Shown piece after piece: positions 36,413-48,570 of a stretch of 64,000 nucleotides of DNA. This DNA is from Nematostella vectensis (taxonomy: Eukaryota > Cnidaria > Anthozoa > Actiniaria > Edwardsiidae). Numbering within the stretch: the first letter of the stretch is position 1; each line of letters starts with the position of its first letter. The stretch covers positions 13,844,139-13,908,138 of the forward strand of contig NC_064039.1 in the NCBI RefSeq assembly GCF_932526225.1. Direction: 5' to 3'. Made by a program: the position numbers and the translations under genes. The notes beneath the pieces were generated by a model. The model saw only the letters and a list, made by a program, of their open reading frames with translations. It did not search any database and had not been told where the DNA came from.

Positions 36413-37208
36413 TTAAAAAGTCTATCTATTTGCAAACACGCGTTTTACCAAACTTATGTCTAGTAACGTGAGACCGTTTCCTCGGTGAATCCCATCTATG
36501 TTTCAAGCTAACGGATAATCTTTAAATTTTGAAAATGTTTTTCAGGTACAAGACAGGTACTCTAAAGTAGTCGGAAAACGTCTGCTTGCTTTTGAGCACT
36601 TTCACAACGCGGACGTCACTACTTTTAAGAGGAAAACTGTCTCCGGTATGACTTTTAAAATAGATTCCTCTCATTGTCAGTTGGGTGACTATTAGTCAAG
36701 ACTATTGACTTATCTTGACTATTAGTCAAGATAAAAAAATACCTCTTTTTAATTTTTGTTATTTACGTGGGCTACCATGCCTTTTTCAGTCAAAGAATCA
36801 TTTTTCTCTTCTCCACGTACAGATTAATGTAGAAACGAAAAACAGAACTACTCTAACAGCCACAGCATATATTGTCTCGTGAGCGCCCTCTTTTTTCTTT
36901 CTCCTACGCGACATTTACCGAGCAAAAATTCAACAAACAGATGGAAGCTCACAAATGAATATTTTTTATCTCAACTCACGCGACAGTGTTATCGAGTAGT
37001 GATTTTATCATTTTGAATTTAGGTGTTTGACGTAGAAAAATACTTTGCGACTACTAACTTACAGCCGGTTGAACTCGTTAAGCTGTTGATAGTCCCCTAA
37101 AACGTACAATAACAACGAGAAAACAACTCCATTATCTTTAACAAACATGCATGTTAACTTGGTTTTTGTTTTGTTTTGTTTTTGTGTAGCTGATCTGTCC
37201 CTCAGGAA
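36413..37208. other. Spacer before the EnSpm-like element
   Basis: AT-rich sequence with a small TTGACTATTAGTCAA palindrome, repeated at about 36689 and 36716. No gene was recognised. Confidence 0.4.
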
Positions 37209-37219
37209 CCCATGCAGAA

Positions 37220-38110
37220 ATTTGAGTATGTAAAGGGGATGTAAAAGGTATGTTGTTTGATACCATTTACCTACCATATACTTCCTAAAAACATACCCTC
37301 TACATACCAACTTGGAAGGCATGTAATGGGTATGTAATACATATGAAAATTGGACATAGTAAAATATACCTTTTACATAACCAAAAGCGACCTTGATATT
37401 GAAGACCTTGGAGTTATGTAAAAGGTAAGTGTTAGGTATGTAAATTGTGTGTAGACGGTATGTAATGAGATATCATTTACATACCAAATATTTGCTGAAA
37501 ACATACCTGTTACATACCAATTTAGGTGGTATGTAATTGGCATGTAATACCTATCAAAATTGGACATTGTAAAATATACATTTTACATAACCAAAAGCGA
37601 CCTTGATTTGAAGATTTATAGTTATGTAAATGGTAAGTATTAGGTATGTAGATGGCAAGTAAAATATATATAGTGGGAACCATTTACATATCAAAAACTT
37701 GCTAAAAACATACCGATTACATACCAAAATGCTACTGTTAAATGGAAATTTACATACCCATTACATACCTAAAATGTACCTTATGGGTACATAGCTCAAG
37801 GCTACCTTAAAAGGGCATGGTATAGAATTTACATAGCCATTACATACCCAAAATGTACCTTGAACATACCACAAATGCTACCGTTAAATGGAAATTATTA
37901 TACCCATTACATACCTAAAATATACCTTGTACATGCCACAAACATAGCTCAAGGCTACCTGAAGAAGGCATGGTATAGAATTTACATAGCCATTACATAC
38001 CCAAAATGTACCTTCACAAATAATACCGTTAAATGGAAATTTACATACCCATTACATACCTAAAATGTACCTTGGACATGCCACAAACATAGCTCAAGGC
38101 TACCTTAAAA
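37220..38110. repeat. Left subterminal repeats of the EnSpm-like element
   Basis: About two copies of a unit of roughly 185 bp (marked by AAATTGGACATWGTAAAATA and ACATAACCAAAAGCGACCTT), then three copies of a unit of about 120-140 bp (GCTCAAGGCTACCTTAAAA, CGTTAAATGGAAATTTACAT). Both units are dense in GGTATGTAA, GTATGTAAA and their complements TTACATACC. The same words dominate the right end of the element, in different larger units. Confidence 0.85.
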
Positions 38111-38540
38111 TGGCATCGTGCCAATTTTACGTACAATACATTATCTAAATGTGTCCCATAGCTAAAGGGATAACTTGGAATAAGCGACTGAGCCAAGCAG
38201 CTAGTCTTTCCTTGTTTGTAAGCATATCAATAAAACGCCCCTGCAACATGGTATCTATGCCTCTACATGTCACACGCAAAATTTAAACCCAAAGAACGTT
38301 GTATAACACACTTTATGCGCAAAGTAAAACTAAATTGTTGCTTAAAGATCAATAAGATTACCTGGAACTGCTAAGCTGCAAAGGTAAAGTTACTAACCTG
38401 GAAATCACTGGAAATGTTTAATTGATTCCTAGATCGGCACATAATCTCGATTCACAAAAAATGACTTTTTTGATTACTAGTTCGAATTGTTTATTATCAA
38501 ATATAAATTTAAAAAAATGGTAAAAACTATGCCAAAGTTT

Positions 38541-41500
38541 TCAATCAAGCAAAGACTCATCTGCATCGTAGTCATCATCATCATCATCAGGAAGACTAGG
38601 CAGACTTGGCAGATCATCTTCACAAGCTGACTTCCGTGCTGCTCTCCTCAAGTTTTTTATACTTAGGTTCATGGCACTTGTGATGCCTTTTTTACACCCG
38701 TCTGGGAGGTTCTGCCTCGACGCATATGCTATTAATGTAACAAAAAATCACTTCGCATTACGTTTGTTATTATCGTCATTAATTGAGTTATTCAATATAC
38801 CAAATATTCGCGGTACCATAACTTCACCTGATGCGAAAACAATTTAATGTGGGAAAATCAAAACTTAGCTTTTCTCACCTTTAATAGTGGTTATAATTTG
38901 CTGGTTAAGCAAATTTCCCACCTCCCCCTGCTCAGAGATTTTTCCCTCGCGCCTTTCTTCTTCTGAAAAAAACGCCTTTAAAAGGCGTGTAGCCAGCGAG
39001 GACTTGGTGTGTGCGGTTTTGCACAATGCAAGTGCTGTCCTCGAAAGGAAGACACCACTGCCCGCAACTAATTCAACTAACTGCAAATAATGAAAGAAAA
39101 AAAAAACGTTCAGTACCCAAAATAACATATAGTTCATAAAACGACGTCAATAATACTTGAGTTATTTTTTTAAATATCGTATCAAGTACTCGCGATAGGA
39201 CAAGCTCTTGCTTTCACGGGCAATTGGAAATAGTTAGTTGTCATTTGAACAAAGTCGGCGGCTACTGAGTGATCTGATTAGTAAATTATCATTGTCAAGC
39301 GCTGGAAAGTCCCGGCTGTTGCGAATCGGGACTTCCCGAATTAACAAGCGAGGACCACTCATAGCCACTGACTTCGTTTGAATGGCAGCTAAGTATTTCA
39401 AGTCGCCCAAGAAAATCTATCTGTGACCTGATGCCCGTAAGGTTGGATTACACCTCACACTCATTTTTATTTAAACTTTTTTAAACTAAAGACTTATGTT
39501 CAAGGCTGACTAATAAACCCTGCACTGTTCTCAAATTCCTGTATCCATCCTTATTATTACCTTTCTCATTGCCGCTTCTGCCTCACTCATCACGCCTACC
39601 CGCCCATCATTTACTTGTACATTTGGTACTCGAAGCTCATTTCCTAAAATCAATGACAATTATAAAATGATCTCTATATCATCAGAAAACAAACTAGAAG
39701 AGGATGGCGTAAACGTGGAAAATGATCTCTATATCATCAGAAAACAATCTAGAAGAGGATGACGTAAACGTAAAAAATAATTTTTCAACTAAAAGGACAG
39801 AGAGGAAAGATGCAAGATAACTATTTTTTAGCTCAATATTTTGCATATAAGCTCCCTTTTTGTCGGAGAACAAAATATCAAAATTAAAAATGTAACTTAC
39901 GCTATGTCTTGAAAGATATTTCAAAGGCTATCTGTGAAAAAGCCCAACAAAATACGAAATGGCGCCCGTTTTGACCCATTAAATTGAAAATATTTACCTT
40001 GGATACCATCTGATCTGCTCAGTCTCCTGAATCGCGCTTCCAAAGCCCCATATTTTTCCTTCAGCTCACTAAGCTCATCTCTCGTGGAAACACACATAGG
40101 ATTTGGGCAAAGTGGCCTTTTTTTTGGTTCTTTCTGCGCATCTGAAATAGAAAAAAAAAATTAATAGAGCGGAAACCCTCAAGTAGAACCTGAATAAAAG
40201 ACATCTGATTTTGGAGTCTATACTGAACTGTTCTTTTTACAGCAATTCTACCCTGAAAATGGGGATAATAATTTTTGATATAAATATGAAATAGAAAAGT
40301 GAAATAATGACAAAAATACTTACGCTGCGTATGTGCTGGCTTGTCTCTTGTGACTCCCTGTTGGTTAATTAAAGAGAGACTTCAAACTTGGGGATCTATA
40401 CTAGTGTATTTTTATGCGTTTCAGAACCGTTTAATTGAAATTGACAAACCTTGAGTGACGATGTTGATAAATCGCGGGAGGCCGACTTCTTTGAAAATAG
40501 AAATGCGGTTGAAAAAATTTTATAGAGGTATAGAATTAAGATCCTGAACTTCTCATTCAAATTGCGTACCAACCTGGACTATTTGTTCTGACTGATTCAG
40601 CTCGCACCCTGTGATAAACGGATGAAACGTAAATAGCTAATCATCATGAATGATCATAGACTTGAGAATACAAATTGGAGTATTCCTTACCCGCTCTTTG
40701 TGTTGATCTCTCGTTGATAGCAACAATCGAGATGTCCTATATGTACATAAACAAACATTGTCTATTATGATTTTCTATGATTTCATAAATTTGAGGATAT
40801 CTCGATTCTCAGTGCTGAGAATTCTTGCTCGCAAAGTTCAGTGTACTTTCTCGCAATTCTTTACTGGTCGTGCTCGAGGAACGGGATCTGTACAGGACCT
40901 GAAATGATCCCAGGACCCGAAACGATCCCAGGACCCGAAATGATCCCCAAAAGTACCCCAACTGATCCTCGGACCCGAAACGATACCGAGGAGTCCCCGA
41001 AATCAACCCCAAGGAATTACGGTAATGGACAGAGGGAAAGCAGAAGAAATACTTGCAATTCTTGAATCATAATAAAGGGTTAACAGCGACTCGATTTCTA
41101 AACAACGTGACTTAAAAATATTAAATTCCAACACAATACTTCTATTTATTACATTGCCCGGCGTTAAACCCATAAACAGAGTCCAAAACAAATACACAAC
41201 TTTAAATTGCTACTGAAAGGAATATAGCATAAACATAGCACAGCCTTGCTCAGATCAACCAAACTTTTGACCTTCCATCACACTCTTAACATTTTGCGGT
41301 TCCGACACATGACTCCGACACTATAAATCTCATTTCCGGTAAACATCACCCCTAAAAATTAATATTCATCTGATAGGTCTTTCATTCACCGAAAACAAAC
41401 ATGTCAAAAAATAACTTTAAAACATTTCGCTTCCTATGTAAAGCAGCATGTCCCATCTGTTAAGACTTTCTTTTATGGCTTGTTATGTAAAAATGATTTA

Positions 41501-44427
41501 TCCACGCCGGGCTCCTCAAATTACTATCACAGGAATTGTTAGTTGACCCCAATTTCTGACTCAACCACTGTATTTCCCCCGCAGTCGTATATAAAAATCT
41601 TAATACTATAGTTTTAGTTAATGTAAATTTCCTTTTAATAACACAAACAAAGCTAAATGTTTCATATGTTTTTAAAACTGAAAGCCAATCCTTACACATT
41701 CCTTTAGTTGTCCATTACTGTAATTCCTTGGGGTTCATTTCGGGGACTCTTGGGGATTGTTTCGGGTCCCGGGATCAGTTGGGGTACTTTTGGGGATCGT
41801 TTCGGGTCCTGGGATCGTTTCGGGTCCTGGGATCGTTTCGGGTCCTGGGATCATTTCGGGTCCTGTACAGATCCTCTCGAGCATGACAGTTCTTTCGATT
41901 GACCTGTTTTTCTTGGGTGTTTGAAGATAGTTATGAGGGAAGGAGGGGTGGTATAGAGTATATTTCTCACATTCACAAGCTCCATTTCTTTGAAAATGTT
42001 TGAAAATCTAACCTCAAGTGTCTCAGCAATTTGGTCGCAACTTTCCACAGTTCCGGTCACAGTTGTCGCAGGGGGGGTGTTTTTTGATGATTTTTTTGAT
42101 GACTTTTTCTTCTTAACTGGAGCATTACTATCTGTTGAGGATTTATTGTTATTATGAATTTCACCAATCATGTACTTCAGTGGTTCTGCCGCTTAAATTT
42201 TCCCAAGTACTCTATTTTTTTACTATACTATTATTGTCATATTATGCAAGTAGTGACGTACCCGAAGAAGCTTTGTCACTGGTCCTTTTTTTAGTTTTTT
42301 TCTTCTCTTCCTCATTGACATTCTTGCCTATAACCATAAATTAAAATAAAGGTAATAAATAACACTTTATGACCCATTGTTTAAGGCCCGGAGGAAATTG
42401 TTTCATTTCAGTTGTTTTCATACTTTTCCCAAGAATATCCCGAAGTTCGCTCCGAACTAAACATTCATTGCGAAACTAGCTTTTTTTGTGTGTTTCGAAT
42501 TGAGTTTGTGAACTTCATCGTGATTAAAGTTCGTAATTACCACATCTCATCGCTTTTTTTATTTCAAAAGGCTTAAAAGTATTCGGGTGGACATGATTCA
42601 AGCAAAAATCATCTAACTTGTGCTGGAAAATGCTCCCGCCGTGGTAGCCCCTTGGTCCCTGGCCTTGTGGTGCGGGGAAATCAGAGCCCCATCGACTTGA
42701 CCCTTATACTGGGCCAGTGAATAGAGCGCGGGCAGCACGGACGTCATAATTCTTGTTTTATGGACGTTTTGACAAAAGAGAGACTGAGCAGTCAAATGAT
42801 TCGGATTTTAGTCCCTCAGCTATAGATTCAAGATTAATAGATTAGAATTTTAAGTCATAAAGGTTATTTACGCCGCTTTTATAATGAGCCGATACTTTGC
42901 AAAATCTCGATAAACCAATATTATTCGGTCCATCTCTTGTCTGCTTGTCACCTAGACTATTATCAATCAAACCGCGAATGTAGAATAGCTTTTAATATAT
43001 TTCACGGCAACAATTTGGAGCGGCTAAAGAGAGGCGTATGTAATTGGCCTCTGCAGACGGAACAAAATACAACGGAACTACTTTTTGATTCCTAATAACA
43101 GACCGATCAAAAAGAGAACCATATCCTTTTATTTGATATATGTTTGACATCCTAAAACGCTCTTTTAGATGATTCAACCTTGAAGGCATTTCCGGCATGT
43201 TTGTTCTTATCATGTTCTTATCATTGACAGTGCCGGAAACAGATTCTACCTGGGGAACTCCATGTTACGAAATGCAAACAGTACTTAATTACCTTTGATT
43301 AAAAGCATTATTCATAAAGTGCTTTTCATGACGGTAAATATAAAAGTCTCTCAGGACTACAAAAGACTACAAAAAAAAAAAAAAAAAACTCACGCAACAT
43401 TAAAGCTTTTGTTTACCCACCTCCGGTTGTTGCCGTTTCTCGGGTTGTTGCCGTTTCTCGGGCCACATCTATTTCTGTGAAACCGATAAAATCACTGAAA
43501 ATATTTATATTAAACGCCACGACTCATTACATAAACGCAAACATGAGTAAACAAAGATAAGTCAAATACCAATATCTTCAGCAACAAAATCGCCTCCCAA
43601 AGTTTTTGGTTTTGGGCGTCGCTTCCCACCATCTAAAGTCGCCTTCCGTTGTTCTTCAAACGGGTCTATGTACTCGTGCTTCCTTATACTATTCAAGAAA
43701 GCTTTACTATCTGTAAGTGCAAAAACAGCATTTAAAAAAGCTTTGTTATCTGAAAGTATAACAGCAATGTGTTCTTGTTTTTATTAACTTTTAACCAAGG
43801 AGTACAACTCATGCCAATCTAATCGTCTCAAGCAATAAAATACAGTATTTCATACAACTATATTATACTACTCGATTAAAATCAATCAAGGAGCGCCAAG
43901 TCTCGCCTCTGTCGCAACTGTGGAATTTAGTGATAACAGCTAAGCGCCACATGGTGATTTTTTTAGGTGATTCTGAAAATAATTATAAGGGGCAAACAAG
44001 CATAAAACCGAGGCCAATGTCTGTAAAATCCGAATTGTATGGTGGTTAACTCTTATATTCCAAATTCACACTCGGGTGATCAGCGCCGAGTTCTTCGGGC
44101 AGACCAGAATTTCAAGTTTAACTGTCATTTATCGCGTTCGTTGAGGGTTAGATATGTTCGATTGCAAATCATTAATACGTCCAGGCAATTTTAATGCAAC
44201 ATGTATAATGGGAAGTTATTATTAAGAGACTTACCATGAAGTTTTAAAACTTTGGCGCGGGCCATTTCTTGCTTGGGATCCCACACAGCATTGTAGGTTG
44301 AACCCTCGATTACTCCCTCCGGTATATCCTCGGTACATATATTTTTCGTATATATCACCTTCCAACACTCGGGCTCTGGATCGCCTATCCATTTAACCAA
44401 TGCAAATGCTGGAAAACGAGATGCCAT
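38541..44427 (-). CDS. BEN-domain DNA-binding protein of the transposon, 12 exons
   Basis: Minus strand, start at 44427 (MASRFPAFALVKWIGDPEPE). Exons: 44427-44235, 43710-43570, 43474-43421, 42327-42262, 42131-42013, 40736-40691, 40608-40574, 40488-40450, 40357-40324, 40141-39998, 39076-38879, 38728-38541. All have AG/GT borders and compatible phases, giving 1257 nt: 418 residues plus TGA. The N-terminal module (FALVKW...VIYTKN) resembles the start of BEND5-type proteins. The middle is Lys/Ser/Thr-rich and low-complexity. A coiled coil follows (TRDELSELKEKYGALEARFRRL), then a BEN domain (VELVAGSGVFLSRTALALCK, LLKAFFSEEERREG) and an acidic tail with six Asp in a row. BEN domains bind DNA sequence-specifically. 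Its place in the element suggests binding of the subterminal repeats (inference). Splice sites were assigned by eye; alternative acceptors exist for exons 2 and 11. Confidence 0.8.
39664..39775. repeat. 56-bp tandem duplication in a BEN-gene intron
   Basis: Two near-identical copies of AAATGATCTCTATATCATCA through AGAAGAGGATGRCGTAAACG. They are non-coding and intronic on the minus-strand model. Confidence 0.75.
40863..41890. mobile_element. TIR element with 18-bp internal repeats, nested in the BEN gene
   Basis: Inverted arms of about 165-180 bp (40863-41031 and 41709-41890), each ending with ACTGGTCGTGC or ACTGTCATGC. Within each arm is a run of 18-bp repeats of the form CGTTTCGGGTCCTGGGAT. 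TCTTT flanks both sides (40858-40862 and 41891-41895), a likely short target duplication. The interior has only short minus-strand ORFs without a recognised domain. It lies in the intron between BEN-gene exons 5 and 6. Confidence 0.78.
43571..43760 (-). repeat. Duplicated acceptor and exon start in the BEN gene
   Basis: The first bases of BEN exon 2 with its acceptor (CAG then ATAGTAAAGCTTTCTTGAAT, junction 43710) are duplicated 39 bp upstream (CAG then ATAACAAAGCTTTTTTAAAT, junction 43749). The 39-bp spacing keeps the frame, so use of the upstream acceptor would add 13 residues that echo the exon start (DNKAFLNA before DSKAFLNS). Confidence 0.7.
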
Positions 44428-44673
44428 TTGTAGTTGAAAATGTCGGTCGGGTGATCGACTATTTAAAAGTTCGAGTAGGAAAAACGGATGCGACAAAGGC
44501 TAGTTATTAACCAGATCGTGCTCGAAATAGACGTGAACATCACAAAATAAAACAAAACTGACCAATCAGGTCGAAACTGCCAAGATTGATTGATACCGTA
44601 GGCCAGAGATAATGGCCTGAACAAACAACTGAAAACTAGACGGAATTACTTTCATGTTACAGGCAAAAACAAC
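44428..44673. promoter_or_regulatory. Divergent intergenic spacer of the transposon
   Basis: The 246 bp between the two start codons must contain the promoters and 5' UTRs for both element genes. No TATA box was assigned. None of the TATGTAA subterminal words is obvious here. Confidence 0.5.
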
Positions 44674-47553
44674 ATGGATGGTCGAAAGAATCGAAAAAAG
44701 CAAGGACGGTACTGTCAGTATTATAACACAATTACTTCGCCATCCAAGATCCCCAGGACAACCCGAACAAGAAGCAAGTTTGCAGATTCTCATCCTAACG
44801 AAAATGATAACTTATTGGATTTAGAAACAGAAGATAAGATAGACGATACTCTCGCGGGAGCTTCTAGTTTAACGACGGAGGATATAATAGCCGAATACCC
44901 TGATGACGTCCTATCCGAAAGCGAAGATAATTTTGTAGCTGATTGTACTGCATGCGAGACCACTTGTAATTCCGACACTGTTCACACTAGCAGAAATTTT
45001 GAAAACCGAGCGGAGATATATGAATATTTGGATAACGAAGACTGGGAGAAACTTGCAGACGTCGTTTTTGACTCGGAAACTGAAATTAACAATGAACATG
45101 GAAGTAAAGACGAGAACGAAGAACAAGAAGACTTTATTGAGCTGGATGACTCTTCAATTGAAAGTGACGGGGCAGATTTAGACCTGATGACTGCACAAGA
45201 GCAGGATCCGCCAATTTATTCTGGTAGTTTGCTAACAGTGACCATGCATCTAGCAGCTATAATGACATTTGCGATGGCAGAGAGCCTTACTGCTTCCGCG
45301 ATTTCCCATCTGTTAATACTTATCTCCCTTCATTGCCCGGTACCTAATAGATGCATGAAAACACTTCACACACTCTGGAATCACCTAGGCTCCATGAGTG
45401 CCCCCATAGAGTGGCACTATTTTTGTACAAGGTGCAATCGATACTTGGGAAAAACTAAGCCAATCGCAACGCAAAATTGCGTGCACTGCAAAAAGAGCTT
45501 CGCCCCTGGAAAAAGTAAGACATGGGATACGTTTATAGTATTTCCAATTATCACACAGCTGTCATGCATGCTTAAAGACAGTTCGTTTGTAGAAGCTCTT
45601 ACGTCCTACCGATTCAACCACGAGGAAGACAAAAGAAGGCGGAACTGCCCAGAAAACATCGAGGATATAATTGACGGCGAAAATTATCAATTATTTTTTA
45701 AAGAACATGGTTTTTTGAGAAATCCAAACAATTTTGCTATTCAGCTAAACACGGACGGTGTGGCATTGTTTAAAAGCTCCAGCTATGCTATATGGCCGGT
45801 TTACATGGTTATATGTGATTTGCCTCCGCGTATGAGGTATTCAAGAAAGTATCGCCTTTTTGCAGGCCTTTGGTTCGGGAACACGAAACCTCTCTTTTCA
45901 GTTTTTCTGCATCCTTTTAAGGACATGTTTCAAACACTTTATAATGACGGATTTACCTTAAATCTAAATGGTTCTGATATAACTTGGCGAGCTATTGTAA
46001 TAAGCACTACAATGGATGCTCCTGCAAAATGCCTCTTCATGTGTATGAAGCAATTTAATGGTGAATGTGGTTGCCCATATTGCAAGGCAAAAGGGCAAAA
46101 CGTAAGGACAGAGAAAAAAGGCAACTGTCGCATTTTCCCTTACGTTAAAATGCCAGACCGGAAAAAATTATCTCCATTAAGAACACACAGCGAGTTTTTG
46201 AGAGATGCAAAGAGCGCTGCGCAGTCTCCGAGTAAAGCTACTACTGTAGATGGCGTGAAAGGTATAAGCATGGCATTTGGATTTCCAGGTTTTAATATTG
46301 TCAAAGGAATGGCAATTGATTATATGCACGCTGTTTTGTTAGGAGTAATGAAACAATTACTGTGCTACTGGTTCGACAAGAAACACAAGAAATGTTCTTG
46401 GTATTGTGGAAATAGCGTCAAAGCATGTGACGAACGGCGTGAGAGGATAAAACCGCCAAACTACGTCAGCAGGATACCAAGAAGTGTTGAGGAACGGTCG
46501 CATTACAAAGCGTCTGAGTTACGAACCTGGCTACTTTATTATTCCTTGCCTGTAATGCAGGGTATTTTGCCAAATGAACACTATCAGCACTTAATGCTTT
46601 TTGTGTGTGGTGTTTATATGTTGCTTAAAGAGTCAATTTCTCCAATGGAGATAAACAAGGCTAATCAGCTATTGGAACATTTTTGTCTTCGAGCTCAAGG
46701 ACTCTACGATGACAGATTTATGACTTTTAATCTTCATCAGCTTTTACATCTTGCTGATTCTGTTAGATTCAACGGCCCTCTTTTCAGTAATTCTTGTTTT
46801 TTCTACGAGGACTTAAATGGAGACTTAAGAAGCCTCTTTCATGGTTCACAAAATGTTGAGGGCCAAATTGTTAGAGCTGTTTCCATTTTACAACATTTAC
46901 CAGAAATGATTGAAAATGTGACGGATTTAAACGTAAAACATTTTTGTCAGTCATTAACTCAAAAACGAAGGGTTGGGCATGTGAGCGAGGAAATTGATGA
47001 GAATCTAAAGCTTCAGGTACTGGGATCTCTTAAACCTTATATCATCAGCGCTCTCCAGGAAGTTGAACAACTACAAATAATTGCTGGAAATGTGGCAATA
47101 TTCGACATAATGTACAAATGTTTTTACCGATTAAAACGTGGCGATAACATTATCCACAGTGCAGGATACACCCGAGTAACAAAACGAAATTCGACTGTTG
47201 TACAGTTTACAAAGCCTGATGATGATGAGATGGCTTATGGGTCCGTCCTCTATTTTGTCAAGTACAAAAAGCCCTGCCGAAGCTCTACCTGCGAGGTGGT
47301 TTGCCAGTGTACTGAGCATGGTTATGTAGCTATGATAGAGGAATATGAAATACTGCACTCTAAACACTTATCCAGCTCAGACTTGAGAGGACCAAAAGCA
47401 GAAGTCAGGCATCTGATTCCCATGAACAGGAAACCGTTAGGCATTGTTTGCGTACCTGTTCATACACTAATTCAGACATGTTTTTTTATTGACACTGGTA
47501 ATGACAATTGTTTTTTTCTTGGGATACCTCCCAATAGGATTGAGCGAGAATGA
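44674..47553 (+). CDS. CACTA/EnSpm-type (tnp2 family) transposase
   Basis: A single exon of 959 residues with an uninterrupted frame, starting AACATGG. Residues 1-180 are acidic and low-complexity. A zinc-ribbon-like C251-x2-C254 and C269-x2-C272 follows. The core has NTDGVALF (D361), TMDAPAKCLF (D448) with CGCPYCK just after it, and GFNIVKGMAIDYMHAVLLGV (D549). These match in order the tnp2-family layout, in which the first two Asp are plausible DDE/D catalytic residues (inference). The region TFNLHQLLHLADSVRFNGPL and SCFFYED matches the conserved C-terminal part of animal members. It should cut and join the element ends in the nucleus. It diverges from the BEN gene across 246 bp. Confidence 0.88.
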   Translation: MDGRKNRKKQGRYCQYYNTITSPSKIPRTTRTRSKFADSHPNENDNLLDLETEDKIDDTLAGASSLTTEDIIAEYPDDVLSESEDNFVADCTACETTCNSDTVHTSRNFENRAEIYEYLDNEDWEKLADVVFDSETEINNEHGSKDENEEQEDFIELDDSSIESDGADLDLMTAQEQDPPIYSGSLLTVTMHLAAIMTFAMAESLTASAISHLLILISLHCPVPNRCMKTLHTLWNHLGSMSAPIEWHYFCTRCNRYLGKTKPIATQNCVHCKKSFAPGKSKTWDTFIVFPIITQLSCMLKDSSFVEALTSYRFNHEEDKRRRNCPENIEDIIDGENYQLFFKEHGFLRNPNNFAIQLNTDGVALFKSSSYAIWPVYMVICDLPPRMRYSRKYRLFAGLWFGNTKPLFSVFLHPFKDMFQTLYNDGFTLNLNGSDITWRAIVISTTMDAPAKCLFMCMKQFNGECGCPYCKAKGQNVRTEKKGNCRIFPYVKMPDRKKLSPLRTHSEFLRDAKSAAQSPSKATTVDGVKGISMAFGFPGFNIVKGMAIDYMHAVLLGVMKQLLCYWFDKKHKKCSWYCGNSVKACDERRERIKPPNYVSRIPRSVEERSHYKASELRTWLLYYSLPVMQGILPNEHYQHLMLFVCGVYMLLKESISPMEINKANQLLEHFCLRAQGLYDDRFMTFNLHQLLHLADSVRFNGPLFSNSCFFYEDLNGDLRSLFHGSQNVEGQIVRAVSILQHLPEMIENVTDLNVKHFCQSLTQKRRVGHVSEEIDENLKLQVLGSLKPYIISALQEVEQLQIIAGNVAIFDIMYKCFYRLKRGDNIIHSAGYTRVTKRNSTVVQFTKPDDDEMAYGSVLYFVKYKKPCRSSTCEVVCQCTEHGYVAMIEEYEILHSKHLSSSDLRGPKAEVRHLIPMNRKPLGIVCVPVHTLIQTCFFIDTGNDNCFFLGIPPNRIERE

Positions 47554-47814
47554 GAATTTTTTTTTCCCGCAAAGACAATATAGAGTGAGAATCACAATGT
47601 AAATTTACCTTATATAATTAATCCTAATTCCAAACTGCACCCAAAATTAAATATCATTAGAAATATACCGTATTACTTATCACTGGTACTTTTCATAATT
47701 GTTTTTACAGATTTTTTATTTAGTTAATTAATTATTTATTTATAAATAAATTTTTTGTGATTTCAAGAATAATGACCCATTACCATAAATATTATTTTTA
47801 TTATTAGTTCATAC

Positions 47815-48570
47815 AATGGGTATGTGAATAGGTTAAAGTATTTTTGAATACGAAATTAATAGAAGAGCCCTGAATGAAGGTATGCTTTTTTGAAAGTATA
47901 GGTATGTAAAGGCATGCATTTTTTCAATACCAAATACAGCAATGAGATGGGTGTGTTTTTGGTATGTTAGAATGGGTATGTAAATAGTATGTATTTTCAC
48001 ATACCAAATACATAGATGGCCTAATACTGCCATTTTTTTGGGTATAAAAGTATAGGTATGTGAAAGATATGTTTTTTTTACATACCAAATACATAGATCA
48101 ACGGCAAATGTTTGGGATGAAAGAATGGGTATATATTAGGTTTGTATTTTTACATACCAAATACATAGATATGGATTAAAGAGAACGGTATGTTTTTGGT
48201 ATGTAAGAATGGATATGTAATTGATATGTATTTTTACATACCAAATACACAGACGTCTAAAAGAGAAGGGGTATGTTTTTGGTGTGTAAGGACAGATATA
48301 TAAAAGGTATGTATTTTTACATACCAAATACATAGAAGTGCATTGGATAGGATTGGTATGTTTTTGGTATGTAAGTGTGGGTGAATAAAAGGCATGTATT
48401 TTTACATACCAAATACATAGATGGCTAAAAGAAAAGGGTATGTTTAGGGTATGTAAGTATAGGTATGTAAAAGGTATGTATTTTTTTACATACCCAATAC
48501 ATATCCAGTACAAAAAAGACATGCCTTTTACATACAGGTTACATACCAAATACATACTTTTCATTTTGTG
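47815..48570. repeat. Right subterminal repeats of the EnSpm-like element
   Basis: About seven irregular units of 80-110 bp with the word TTTTTACATACCAAATACAT, then a short variable piece, then GGTATGTTTTTGGTATGTAA. The last unit abuts the proposed right end. The small ORFs read from it are spurious. Confidence 0.85.

Noticed and set aside
41003-41699. Minus-strand ORFs inside the TIR element at 40863-41890, considered as a LINE tail or transposase
   Set aside because: Short, no recognisable motif, and broken by stops.
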